Shown: positions 1 to 5,456, counted from the first letter of the stretch. The stretch: DNA of 5,512 nucleotides from Acidobacteriota bacterium (GCA_021789565.1 JAJYJL010000668.1:1-5512), one strand, 5' to 3'. Made by a program: numbers and translations. Notes: a model not told the origin generated them from the sequence alone.

Positions 1-875
1 CCGAGGGATGGTGCATGAACCGTGGCCGAACGATTTTTGCTCAACTGATGGAGATGCTTCCGCTGGCCGAATTTCGTCGTTGTGTCGAGCGCTACCGGGG
101 CGGCTACAAGGTGCAGAGTTTCTCCTGTCTGGATCAATTTTTGTGCCTGGCCTTTGTTCAACTGACTTACAGCGAGAGTCTGCGCGACATCGAGACCTGC
201 CTGCGCGCGCATCACTCGCAGCTTTATCACATGGGTTTTCGGGGCGGCGTTTCGCGCAACACTCTGGCCAATCCCGCAAGGCGGGACGACTGGCGCATCT
301 ATGCCGATTTCGCCCGTGGGCTCATCGCTCAGGCCAGGGCTCTTTATCAGCACGAACCGTTTGCCGTGGAACTGGACCAGACCGTCTACGTTTTCGATTC
401 CACCACCGTCGACCTGTGCCTGTCGCTTTTTCCCTGGGCGCAGTTTCGGCGACGCAAGAGTGCCGTGAAGCTGCACACGCTGCTCGATCTGCGCGGCAAC
501 ATTCCGACCGCTGCTTACGTGACTGGCGGGCAGGTGAACGACGTGAATCTGCTCGATCAACTGGTGCTGGAAGCCGGGGCGTTTTATCTTCTCGACCGCG
601 GCTATGTCGATTACCGCCGTCTCTACCAGTTCACGCAAGCCCTGGCTTTCTTCGTCACTCGGGCCGAACGGAACACACGCTACCGCCGATGTGGGTGGCG
701 CCGGGTGGATCGGGCCACCGGAGTGCGTTCCGACCAGAGCATCCGCCTGACCGGACCCAACAGTTCGCGTCGCTATCCGGCGCCTCTGCGACGCATTCAC
801 TACTTCGATGCCGACAGAGACTTGCGCCTGATCTTTCTTACCAACAACTTTCAACTCCAGGTCCTGACCATTGCG
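1..875 (+). mobile_element. Remnant of an IS4-family insertion sequence, 3' end lost
   Basis: The element is defined by its transposase. Its left end must lie outside the window, since only 14 bases precede the start codon. On the right, transposase-like sequence stops at about base 875. No inverted repeat or target duplication can be recognised downstream, so the right end has been deleted or replaced. The boundary at 875 is estimated from loss of protein similarity, not from a visible repeat, and could be off by tens of bases. Confidence 0.6.
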
Positions 876-947
876 CCAGCTTCCCAAACGCATCCAGACC
901 GCCCCAAACGCTTCCGATTCGCACTTTACCGTCCCTTTATGAATTAA
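15..947 (+). CDS. IS4-family transposase, C-terminally truncated, probably inactive
   Basis: This is a DDE transposase of the IS4 superfamily, of the subgroup with a DUF4372-type N-terminal domain; intact members cut and paste their own IS. Residues 1-80 carry the typical N-terminus (MNRGRTIFAQLM, then the RRCVERYRGGYKVQSFSC region). The first catalytic Asp is D128 in FDSTTVDLCLS and the second is D194 in LLDRGYVDY. Similarity to the family, as I recall it, runs to about residue 287 (FLTNNF...LTIA). Intact members continue with a CRWQVELFFKWIKQ-type segment holding the third acidic residue and reach about 380-400 residues. Here the last 23 residues are unrelated and Pro/Arg-rich, then a stop, so the catalytic Glu is missing. 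The ATG at 15 is chosen because it gives the conserved N-terminus and follows GAGGG at 3-7. A longer overlapping frame from base 8 is only a shadow. Family assignment is confident; inactivity is inferred from the missing triad residue. Confidence 0.88.
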   Translation: MNRGRTIFAQLMEMLPLAEFRRCVERYRGGYKVQSFSCLDQFLCLAFVQLTYSESLRDIETCLRAHHSQLYHMGFRGGVSRNTLANPARRDDWRIYADFARGLIAQARALYQHEPFAVELDQTVYVFDSTTVDLCLSLFPWAQFRRRKSAVKLHTLLDLRGNIPTAAYVTGGQVNDVNLLDQLVLEAGAFYLLDRGYVDYRRLYQFTQALAFFVTRAERNTRYRRCGWRRVDRATGVRSDQSIRLTGPNSSRRYPAPLRRIHYFDADRDLRLIFLTNNFQLQVLTIAPASQTHPDRPKRFRFALYRPFMN

Positions 948-1150
948 GCGGGCTAAGTAGCCATTTAACGGACACCCAAAGTCGAATTTACGATGGGACA
1001 GGATATTAAAGGGTATTCCGGTACTGAAGAAACCGCACTCAGGAATGTACTGAGTGCGACTTTCTACTTAAGAAACGAGGATTTCAAGACCCACGCAGTT
1101 TGCCGCCCTCTACAGGCCCCTGAGTTGCCACGGCACGTCAATAGGGTCAC
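948..1150. other. Non-coding spacer between IS remnant and convergent membrane protein gene
   Basis: No convincing gene is seen on either strand. The only clear structure is the hairpin at 1034-1058. The two flanking genes converge on this spacer. No tRNA-like or other RNA gene pattern was recognised. Confidence 0.5.
1034..1058 (-). terminator. Perfect 9-bp hairpin, possible transcription terminator
   Basis: CGCACTCAG at 1034-1042 and CTGAGTGCG at 1050-1058 are exact reverse complements around a 7-base loop. The hairpin lies about 92 bases beyond the stop of the minus-strand membrane protein gene at 1151. Read on the minus strand it is followed by GTTTCTTC, a weak T-rich tract; on the plus strand by ACTTTCTACTT. 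It could therefore stop transcription from either convergent gene. The tract is poor for a classical intrinsic terminator, so the role is uncertain although the stem is plain. Confidence 0.4.
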
Positions 1151-1600
1151 CTAACGGCCAAACACAAAGCCGATTAGCAGTGAACCGCAAATGGAAGCGA
1201 TGCTCCATAGCGTATCGATTAAGCGAAATTCATCGGGTACTTTGTAAGCCAGTCGAGGCTTTCGCCAGTATCGATTTGCCGCCAGGACGGGGCCGCCAGT
1301 CAAAATTCCCACCGCGAATGCGGCCCAGTTCCAGCGGTGCAGAAGTAGGAATATTGCACACTGGGAGGCGATATACCCCATTCCCACAAAGAACATGAAT
1401 AATCTCTCGCACGCGAGCAAGAGCGCTGTAATCGAAACGGCCGCGCATTCAAGTGCAAGGTTTCGATCCGCAGGAGAGAATGCAGCGCCACCGGCAAAAG
1501 TCAGGTATAAAACGAAAGGCCAGAATAATGCCACGTCGCGAAGATAATTAAGATCTCTGCCGAGTAGTTGTCTGGTTTCCGGAGTGTTGGAGTAATTCAT
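1151..1600 (-). CDS. Small integral membrane protein of unknown function (149 aa)
   Basis: I do not recognise the family. The protein starts MNYSNTPETRQ and appears to have about five hydrophobic segments, near residues 24-42, 48-64, 67-87, 90-108 and 126-147. A basic stretch (NRYWRKPRLAYK, about 109-120) probably faces the cytoplasm. There is no cleavable signal peptide, no Cys-pair motif and no obvious catalytic signature. The ATG at 1598-1600 is preferred over the in-frame ATG 14 codons upstream because AGGAGA sits 7 bases before it. The gene lies 205 bases downstream of another small membrane protein gene on the same strand. That is a wide gap for translational coupling, so co-transcription is possible but not shown. 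Its reading frame is open and its hydrophobic pattern is regular, which supports a real gene. Any function would be a guess. Confidence 0.7.
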   Translation of the reverse strand: MNYSNTPETRQLLGRDLNYLRDVALFWPFVLYLTFAGGAAFSPADRNLALECAAVSITALLLACERLFMFFVGMGYIASQCAIFLLLHRWNWAAFAVGILTGGPVLAANRYWRKPRLAYKVPDEFRLIDTLWSIASICGSLLIGFVFGR

Positions 1601-1607
1601 GGGATTG

Positions 1608-1613
1608 TCTCCT
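1608..1613 (-). promoter_or_regulatory. Shine-Dalgarno deciding the start of the 149-aa membrane protein
   Basis: On the minus strand this reads AGGAGA, 7 bases upstream of the ATG at 1600. The farther in-frame ATG at 1642 would place this site inside the coding region, so the shorter start is chosen. Confidence 0.65.
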
Positions 1614-1805
1614 AGAGAAGCGTGGCGAATGAGTACTGGCAAAGTGAACGTCCAGGCGCTTTTTCATGCCACCCTCCGAGTGTCGGGGCAGATCCGGAAG
1701 CATCGTCCTACTCAAGCTCTCCCCTGACCGCAAGACGCGTAGATTCTTGCCCGCAGCATCGGCCGGTGGACGACTGCCGACCGGACATCCGCACTGCGCC
1801 ACGGC

Positions 1806-2291
1806 TTAGGCCACCGACTCATGGTGCAGGAATCGATAGTAAAGTCCGGTTGTTAGCGCGGCGGCTACGAAAGCGATTCGTTCCCATTGCAGATCGTTAA
1901 GGGAATGCTTCCAAGGGGCCCCCAGGGGAAGGTAGTAGCCGAAAACAATGGCAGGCAGTGCCGTCACCAGTGCACCGCCAAGTCCTCCAGCAAATATAAG
2001 CAGCAGAAAGGGAGCGCGGGGAATCCGCTCCCCGAGAGTGAGCAGGGGCAATCCCACAAGCAACCATCCAAGCGCGAAAAACGCCAAGCCCCAGATGCAC
2101 CAGAAAGATAGTGTGCCCGGCCCTTTAACGATGAGGCAAAAGGTCGTTCCAGAAACGAACCAAGTAATTCCCAGCGCCTTAAATAAGCAAGCGACGCGAG
2201 TCGAGATTGTTGTGCGCATACGCGCGATGGCAGGTGTGCCGGCCGTCGGCGGCTTCGGACTTCCCAAACGACCGTCCCCGGGGATTTCCAT
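1806..2291 (-). CDS. Small four-helix membrane protein of unknown function (161 aa, start uncertain)
   Basis: I do not recognise the family. Four hydrophobic segments are visible, roughly at residues 36-55, 61-85, 93-119 and 138-154, with a Gly-rich third helix (FAGGLGGALV). The tail ends FLHHESVA. Residues 1-24 are hydrophilic and Pro/Gly-rich and do not look like the rest. Two starts are possible. The ATG at 2291 has AGGAG directly against it, which is too close, and a GAGG 7 bases upstream. The in-frame ATG at 2219 gives a 137-residue protein (MRTTISTR...) with a more natural N-terminus but no visible Shine-Dalgarno. The longer form also overlaps the first bases of a possible exosortase fossil on the other strand, which makes the shorter form attractive. 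The next gene downstream encodes another small membrane protein on the same strand. That it is a membrane protein is fairly sure; its role is unknown. Confidence 0.6.
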   Translation of the reverse strand: MEIPGDGRLGSPKPPTAGTPAIARMRTTISTRVACLFKALGITWFVSGTTFCLIVKGPGTLSFWCIWGLAFFALGWLLVGLPLLTLGERIPRAPFLLLIFAGGLGGALVTALPAIVFGYYLPLGAPWKHSLNDLQWERIAFVAAALTTGLYYRFLHHESVA

Positions 2292-2405
2292 CTCCTGGCC
2301 TCGCTGTTATCCTGCCTGGCCTGGGGCTGGTTCTATCAGCCGATGTTACTTCATCTCCGCACAGCCTGGCTTCAAAAGAATTACTGCCACCTGGAACGTT
2401 TTTGA
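2283..2405 (+). pseudogene. Possible exosortase N-terminal fragment (gene fossil)
   Basis: The plus-strand frame starting at 2283 reads through a hydrophobic stretch (LLASLLSCLAWGWFYQP), then MLLHLRTAWLQKNYCHLERF, then TGA at 2403-2405. Exosortases, the membrane cysteine proteases that process PEP-CTERM-type tails in exopolysaccharide-producing bacteria, typically have an early helix followed by a Y-x-P...L...W...NYSHG-type segment. The Tyr, Pro, Leu, Trp and NY-x-H positions match that pattern in order. The match breaks after the His, where FLVP-like residues would be expected, and a stop follows seven codons later. No start codon or catalytic Cys/Arg/His region is present. Third codon positions are mostly G or C, as in real coding sequence here. 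It is short and remembered from family patterns rather than aligned, so chance resemblance is possible. Confidence 0.35.
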
Positions 2406-2586
2406 AAGGGCTCGGCGCCCCGCCGCAGATCAGGCGCTCTCGACTTTACCCATTCGACCGGTGTGAAATGTCAAGCCGCTGTCCGGCTGCTGCAAAAGGT
2501 CTGTCTCCTGGTAAGTAGCCTCGAAATCGAAACATCGACACGCGTGGAAACCGATTTAATTAGCGCAATGGTTTGCCGCAGGACCT
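2406..2586. other. Spacer downstream of the cytochrome gene, no gene supported
   Basis: The stretch lies between the exosortase-like fragment and the cytochrome stop codon. A TTGACA hexamer occurs on the minus strand at 2469-2474, but the bases 16-18 downstream (GGGTAA region) are a poor -10. Only a weak 5-bp dyad (AGCCG/CGGCT, about 2473-2488) is seen. No convincing terminator for the cytochrome gene was found. Confidence 0.4.
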
Positions 2587-4293
2587 CTATTCCGTCCGCC
2601 ATGGTGAATACCAGCGCTTGAGCCAATCCGTAGCCCAGCCGTTGGTTTTGTGCTGGTGGCAGGAGATGCAAGGGTTCGGGATATTGTATTTTTCTGTCAT
2701 CGCCGGAGTAATAAAGCTAAAAGTGTGGGCGTGGACGTATTGGCCCGCCACCCCTTCGGTTTCGATTTTGGGCATGTGGCAGGCAATACAACTGTTGCCC
2801 ACACTGCCCGGCTTGTGGTGAGTGTGCGCTTCGATCGTGGCCGTGTAAGGGCCGTTTTCCGAATCCGGAGCGTGGCACTCGGCGCACATCTCATCCGAAG
2901 GTTTTTTCAGCTCGAAGGGGTAACTCGTGCCGTGCACGTCATGGCAGTCATAACAAGTGACGCCGTGCCGGTACATCAAGCTCTGCACAAAGTCGTTTCC
3001 TTGCATCCGGTTCTTGTGGGCCGTGCCGTCTGCGAAGTAGTAAAAGTTTGCTTCGCCGAGCTTGTGGGGCTCAAGTTTCCAATAATCTTCAAGTTTTTCC
3101 AGGGCCGAGGTGAACCCTGCTCGCCCGATCGCATCGTGAAACCTAGGCGGCCAGTCATAATATTGGCCTTCAATGAGGCTCTGCGCCGGGCGCGCCTGCA
3201 CGTGGCACTGCATGCAAACGTTGTTGCCGGCAATATAGCCTAGGTTAGCTGGGTTGACGATGTTGCTGCTGACGGGTTGTTTGACGTGCGCGCTGCCCGG
3301 CCCGTGGCAATCTTCGCAGCCTACATTCCATTCCGTGACAGCCTTCGTCTGAACATTGTAATTGACCGAGTGGCAGCCGTTGCATGTGGGCCCCGTCGGA
3401 TGGTCACGGTTGTGAGGAGGATAATACGGGGCCCACCAGTCTTCGCCTTTCTTCACAAGATACGGGACCCACTTGTGATTCTTGATGTCCCATTTCCCTG
3501 GCAGTGGATAATACTCGTTGCCGACTTTGGTAAAGTAATTCTGCTTCCAGATGCTACCATAGACGAACGCGACCTGATCTTTCGTGAAGTTAATGAAGGC
3601 GGGCGGGTTGGAGAAATCCGCAAGGATGGCATCCGGGTGTTTCCGTGAGTCGCGCACCACGTTAGCCATCGGAGTCCGTTTCCAGCGCGCATAAATCGAT
3701 TGATGGCATGGTTTGCAAGACTTTGATCCGACGTATTGCAGGTTCGCCACGGAAGCGGCCGGGCCTGCCACCGGCGGTACCGGATCCCTTCGGATTGAGC
3801 CGTTAACTCCGAACCCGTAGCGGCCCACCATCTCAGCGCCACGGTCAGTTCCGAGTACCATGAAAAAGGAGAGAACCAGCAGTCCTGCCAGCATTACTAT
3901 TCTCAGCCGGTAACTCGAAAAACGGACCGTGAAAAAAGCCAGCGCCGAAAGGCCCAAAGCAAGGAAATAACTGAAGAGCATCAATTCCTCGTGAGTTTGG
4001 AGGACGTTCCCGATACCGCTCGGGACAGCGCTTGCGGCGCGGAGACCTGTAGCGACGGTGAAGGTGGCGCTAAGAGTGCCAAGCCACAACAGCCATAGGG
4101 CGGCGCGGTGAATAGAATCGCTCCGCCGCCAGACCGCAACCATTTCAAAAAGAAGCGAGGCAACCCAAAGCGCAATTGGGAAATGGACGAACGCGGTGTG
4201 ATGGTTGAGCGCTGATTCCCAGCCGGGAAGGATCCTGGCCACAAAACCCTTCCCGAGGGAGTAAATGGAGAAAATGTATGTCCCTGGAGACAT
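2587..4293 (-). CDS. Octahaem c-type cytochrome fused to a DUF2231-like membrane domain
   Basis: This is a 568-residue inner-membrane electron-transfer protein. Residues about 28-150 form a DUF2231-like domain with four helices near 33-54, 64-86, 103-123 and 131-149, opening with HHTAFVHFPIAL. Basic loops after helices 1 and 3 (WRRSDSIHR, RFSSYRLR) put both ends in the periplasm, as haem attachment requires. A Pro/Ala linker leads to a haem domain with eight CXXCH sites starting at C193, C304, C326, C360, C447, C470, C502 and C542. Many other His (GSAH336, H443, H454, H490-H493, H521, H523, H548) could be distal ligands. The CHGPGSAH, CHMP and HAHTF motifs place it in the broad cytochrome c554/NrfA-like multihaem group. 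There is no CXXCK, so NrfA-type nitrite reduction is unlikely. It ends 22 residues after the last haem, without the TPR tail I associate with similar proteins. The ATG at 4293 has only a G-rich upstream stretch; a GTG at 4242 behind GGGAAGGG would also keep the whole domain. No maturation genes or redox partners are adjacent. Substrate unknown. Confidence 0.9.
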   Translation of the reverse strand: MSPGTYIFSIYSLGKGFVARILPGWESALNHHTAFVHFPIALWVASLLFEMVAVWRRSDSIHRAALWLLWLGTLSATFTVATGLRAASAVPSGIGNVLQTHEELMLFSYFLALGLSALAFFTVRFSSYRLRIVMLAGLLVLSFFMVLGTDRGAEMVGRYGFGVNGSIRRDPVPPVAGPAASVANLQYVGSKSCKPCHQSIYARWKRTPMANVVRDSRKHPDAILADFSNPPAFINFTKDQVAFVYGSIWKQNYFTKVGNEYYPLPGKWDIKNHKWVPYLVKKGEDWWAPYYPPHNRDHPTGPTCNGCHSVNYNVQTKAVTEWNVGCEDCHGPGSAHVKQPVSSNIVNPANLGYIAGNNVCMQCHVQARPAQSLIEGQYYDWPPRFHDAIGRAGFTSALEKLEDYWKLEPHKLGEANFYYFADGTAHKNRMQGNDFVQSLMYRHGVTCYDCHDVHGTSYPFELKKPSDEMCAECHAPDSENGPYTATIEAHTHHKPGSVGNSCIACHMPKIETEGVAGQYVHAHTFSFITPAMTEKYNIPNPCISCHQHKTNGWATDWLKRWYSPWRTE

Positions 4294-4318
4294 TCGCGCC
4301 CCCGTCTTCGCAGTTTGC

Positions 4319-4352
4319 TTAGAAAATATCTCTAAGTCACCTGATGTTCAGG
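4319..4352. promoter_or_regulatory. Two adjacent dyads just upstream of the cytochrome gene
   Basis: TTAGA (4319-4323) pairs with TCTAA (4331-4335), and CCTGA (4340-4344) pairs with TCAGG (4348-4352). Both lie 26-59 bases upstream of the cytochrome ATG in a locally AT-rich stretch. They could be operator half-sites or leader structure. No -35/-10 pair could be chosen with confidence. Five-base arms are short enough to arise by chance. Confidence 0.25.
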
Positions 4353-4444
4353 CTAATGAAATATCACTCAACTGGAATTGCGATCGTATTTCTTTGAAAC
4401 TGCCATGCGCTGTTCAAAATGCCGCCGCCCCCAGCCCATTCTTA

Positions 4445-4460
4445 ATATACCGAAGTATAT
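4445..4460 (-). promoter_or_regulatory. Hairpin with C(UUCG)G tetraloop upstream of the cytochrome gene
   Basis: Read on the minus strand the sequence is ATATAC-TTCG-GTATAT, a perfect 6-bp stem closing on C(UUCG)G, an extra-stable RNA tetraloop. It lies about 150 bases before the cytochrome start, so it would be in a long 5' leader if transcription begins farther upstream. As DNA it is equally a palindrome that a dimeric regulator could bind. It is not followed by a T-run, so it is not a classical terminator. Confidence 0.35.
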
Positions 4461-4551
4461 CCCGCATTCCTGAGCCATGCCTAAAAAGAACGTAAGTTTT
4501 TCCTCATCCTTGTCGCATTGCGAAGTGCCAATTTCCCGGAGGATTAGAGCA

Positions 4552-4599
4552 AAAGGACATCGGCAGGTTGGTGAAAAACGTGCAGCAACCGTGTCCTTT
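4552..4599 (-). terminator. Two-tier hairpin downstream of glycosyltransferase, possible terminator
   Basis: AAAGGACA (4552-4559) pairs exactly with TGTCCTTT (4592-4599), and inside it GGTTG (4566-4570) pairs with CAACC (4586-4590). On the minus strand the outer arm ends in TGTCCTTTT followed by GCTCT, giving a short T tract. It lies 39 bases after the glycosyltransferase stop codon. The interior has an asymmetric bulge (6 against 1 base), so it is not an ideal intrinsic terminator and could be another structured RNA element. Confidence 0.4.
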
Positions 4600-4604
4600 C
4601 AAGG

Positions 4605-4624
4605 GCGGCGAGCCATCTCGCCGC
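4605..4624 (-). terminator. GC-rich 8-bp hairpin immediately after glycosyltransferase stop
   Basis: GCGGCGAG (4605-4612) and CTCGCCGC (4617-4624) are exact reverse complements around a 4-base loop, 13 bases beyond the stop codon at 4638-4640. On the minus strand CCTTGAAAGG follows rather than a T-run. Alone it would be a pause or 3'-end-stabilising hairpin; together with the hairpin at 4552-4599 it forms a tandem 3' structure. Confidence 0.45.
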
Positions 4625-4637
4625 GCAACCACAATAC

Positions 4638-5375
4638 TTACACGATTCCTCTTGGCCTTTTGCTCCCGGGCATGAAACACGGCGTGAGTTTTTCAGGACC
4701 CTTTGAGATGGGCTTGGTTGTTTCCCCGAGCACGCGAGGATCCAAATCGCCTTGAATCAGAACGCGCCGGACCAGGGTGGAAAATTCGTCGCGAAAGCGC
4801 TGATATGTGAATCTGAGAGCTGAAGCCCGGACGAGTTTTGATTCAAAAGAAATTTTGTCAACGCGGTCCAGCGCTTCCAGAAGTGAATCCACCGACTCCT
4901 CTTTGAACAAGACCCCGGTCACATTGTCCTCGACAATTTCCAGGGCCCCACCTTTTCCCAGTGCGATTACGGGAGTGCCGCAGGCCTGGGCTTCGGCCAT
5001 GACGATGCCGAAATCTTCCTCGCCCGCAAATACAAAAGCTTTGCATCGTTGCATGGCCTTGATCACTTCCGCCTGTGGCAATGATCCTTCGAACCGAATG
5101 TTTCTTCCTGCTCGCCGCTCCAGCTTTGACCGTTCCGGCCCATCGCCGATAATGACCAACGGCCGCTTGCCCCTGTTAAAAGCCTCGACGATCAGATCAA
5201 TCCGTTTGTAGGGAACCAGTTGAGAAACAACGAGGAAAAAGTTCTCGCGAACGGGGCGCGGACCTATAACAAACCGCTGAGTATCAACAGGCGGGTAGAT
5301 GACAAAGCTATCTCGGTTGTAAGACTTTCGAATCCTCTCCCGAACGTTTTCGGAGTTCGCGACGAAATAATCCAC
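4638..5375 (-). CDS. GT4-type glycosyltransferase, N-terminal half missing (245 aa remnant)
   Basis: This is the donor-binding half of a GT-B fold glycosyltransferase of family GT4, resembling WbaZ-like mannosyltransferases that act in surface polysaccharide assembly in the cytoplasm. Visible motifs are DYFVANSENVRERI (about 2-15), YPPVD (27-31), VSQLVPYKRIDLIVEAF (50-66, with the conserved Lys57), IIGDGPE (75-81) and the EX7E signature E120-E128 in EEDFGIVMAEAQACGTPVIA. Intact relatives are about 370-400 residues, so some 150 N-terminal residues forming the acceptor domain are absent. The coordinate 5375 is a GTG (Val of a VDYFVANS motif), not a believable native start. Upstream codons read ITRS before an in-frame TAA at about 5394-5396. 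The tail from about residue 207 is extra and unlike the family core. The missing half makes transferase activity unlikely. Family is sure; the GDP-mannose donor is inferred from resemblance only. Confidence 0.85.
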   Translation of the reverse strand: MDYFVANSENVRERIRKSYNRDSFVIYPPVDTQRFVIGPRPVRENFFLVVSQLVPYKRIDLIVEAFNRGKRPLVIIGDGPERSKLERRAGRNIRFEGSLPQAEVIKAMQRCKAFVFAGEEDFGIVMAEAQACGTPVIALGKGGALEIVEDNVTGVLFKEESVDSLLEALDRVDKISFESKLVRASALRFTYQRFRDEFSTLVRRVLIQGDLDPRVLGETTKPISKGPEKLTPCFMPGSKRPRGIV

Positions 5376-5378
5376 GCT

Positions 5379-5393
5379 CCTAGTAATACTAGG
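5379..5393. promoter_or_regulatory. 15-bp palindromic operator candidate
   Basis: CCTAGTA (5379-5385) and TACTAGG (5387-5393) are exact reverse complements around one central base. The palindrome covers the -10 hexamer of the candidate promoter at 5383-5410, the usual place for a repressor to block RNA polymerase. The regulator is not in the window. Confidence 0.5.
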
Positions 5394-5410
5394 TTAAGTA
5401 TATGTGTCAA
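5383..5410 (-). promoter_or_regulatory. Sigma70-like promoter pointing into the glycosyltransferase remnant
   Basis: On the minus strand TTGACA (5405-5410) matches the -35 consensus exactly, and TATTAC (5383-5388) matches four of six -10 positions after a 16-base spacer. The start point would fall at about 5375-5377, on or next to the GTG that opens the glycosyltransferase remnant. There would then be almost no leader, and AGGAG would be only one base from the GTG. The promoter probably once served a different gene. Confidence 0.5.
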
Positions 5411-5411
5411 G

Positions 5412-5456
5412 GCAAAGTAAGAAGTTCCTGTTCTTAGCAAAGTAAGTAGTTCCTGT
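5412..5456. repeat. Two 20-bp direct repeats, 25-bp period
   Basis: Copies at 5412-5431 and 5437-5456 have the form GCAAAGTAAGNAGTTCCTGT and differ at one base only (A at 5422, T at 5447). They are separated by TCTTA. The first copy ends one base from the TTGACA box at 5405-5410, so on the minus strand both sit directly upstream of the promoter, as activator sites often do. They could also be part of a mobile-element end. Confidence 0.6.

Larger units (their letters stand above)
4294..4637. other. Gene-free stretch between cytochrome and glycosyltransferase remnant
   Basis: About 340 bases without a supported gene. On the minus strand it holds, in order, two hairpins after the glycosyltransferase stop (4605-4624 and 4552-4599), a UUCG hairpin (4445-4460) and two short dyads (4319-4352) before the cytochrome start. 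It is AT-richer than the flanking genes between about 4320 and 4400. Short open frames on the plus strand overlap the neighbouring genes antisense and have no recognisable product. The cytochrome promoter must be here or upstream, but was not pinned down. Confidence 0.5.

Noticed and set aside
8..1009. Longer plus-strand frame (333 codons) overlapping the transposase
   Set aside because: Its translation is Ser/Arg/Pro-rich with no family pattern, while the overlapping frame from base 15 matches IS4 transposases with catalytic Asp residues.
1551..1802. 84-codon minus-strand frame between the two membrane protein genes
   Set aside because: It overlaps the 5' end of the 149-aa gene in another frame and has no Shine-Dalgarno or plausible protein pattern.
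2446..2474. Promoter with TTGACA on the minus strand before the 161-aa gene
   Set aside because: No acceptable -10 lies at 16-18 bases; the best candidate (TAAAGT) needs a 20-base spacer.
2650..3243. Long plus-strand frame (197 codons) antisense to the cytochrome
   Set aside because: It is a shadow of the haem-rich gene, whose eight CXXCH motifs leave no doubt about the coding strand.
4265..4495. 76-codon plus-strand frame with G-rich sequence before its ATG
   Set aside because: It begins inside the antisense of the cytochrome start and shows no recognisable domain; more likely upstream regulatory DNA.
4525..4541. TGGCAC on the minus strand resembling a sigma54 -24 element, upstream of the cytochrome
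   Set aside because: The downstream GC is one base too far from the GG for sigma54 geometry, and the -12 element reads ATGC rather than TTGC.
4477..4755. 92-codon plus-strand frame
   Set aside because: It runs through two hairpins and antisense into the glycosyltransferase, and its low-complexity basic translation looks non-coding.
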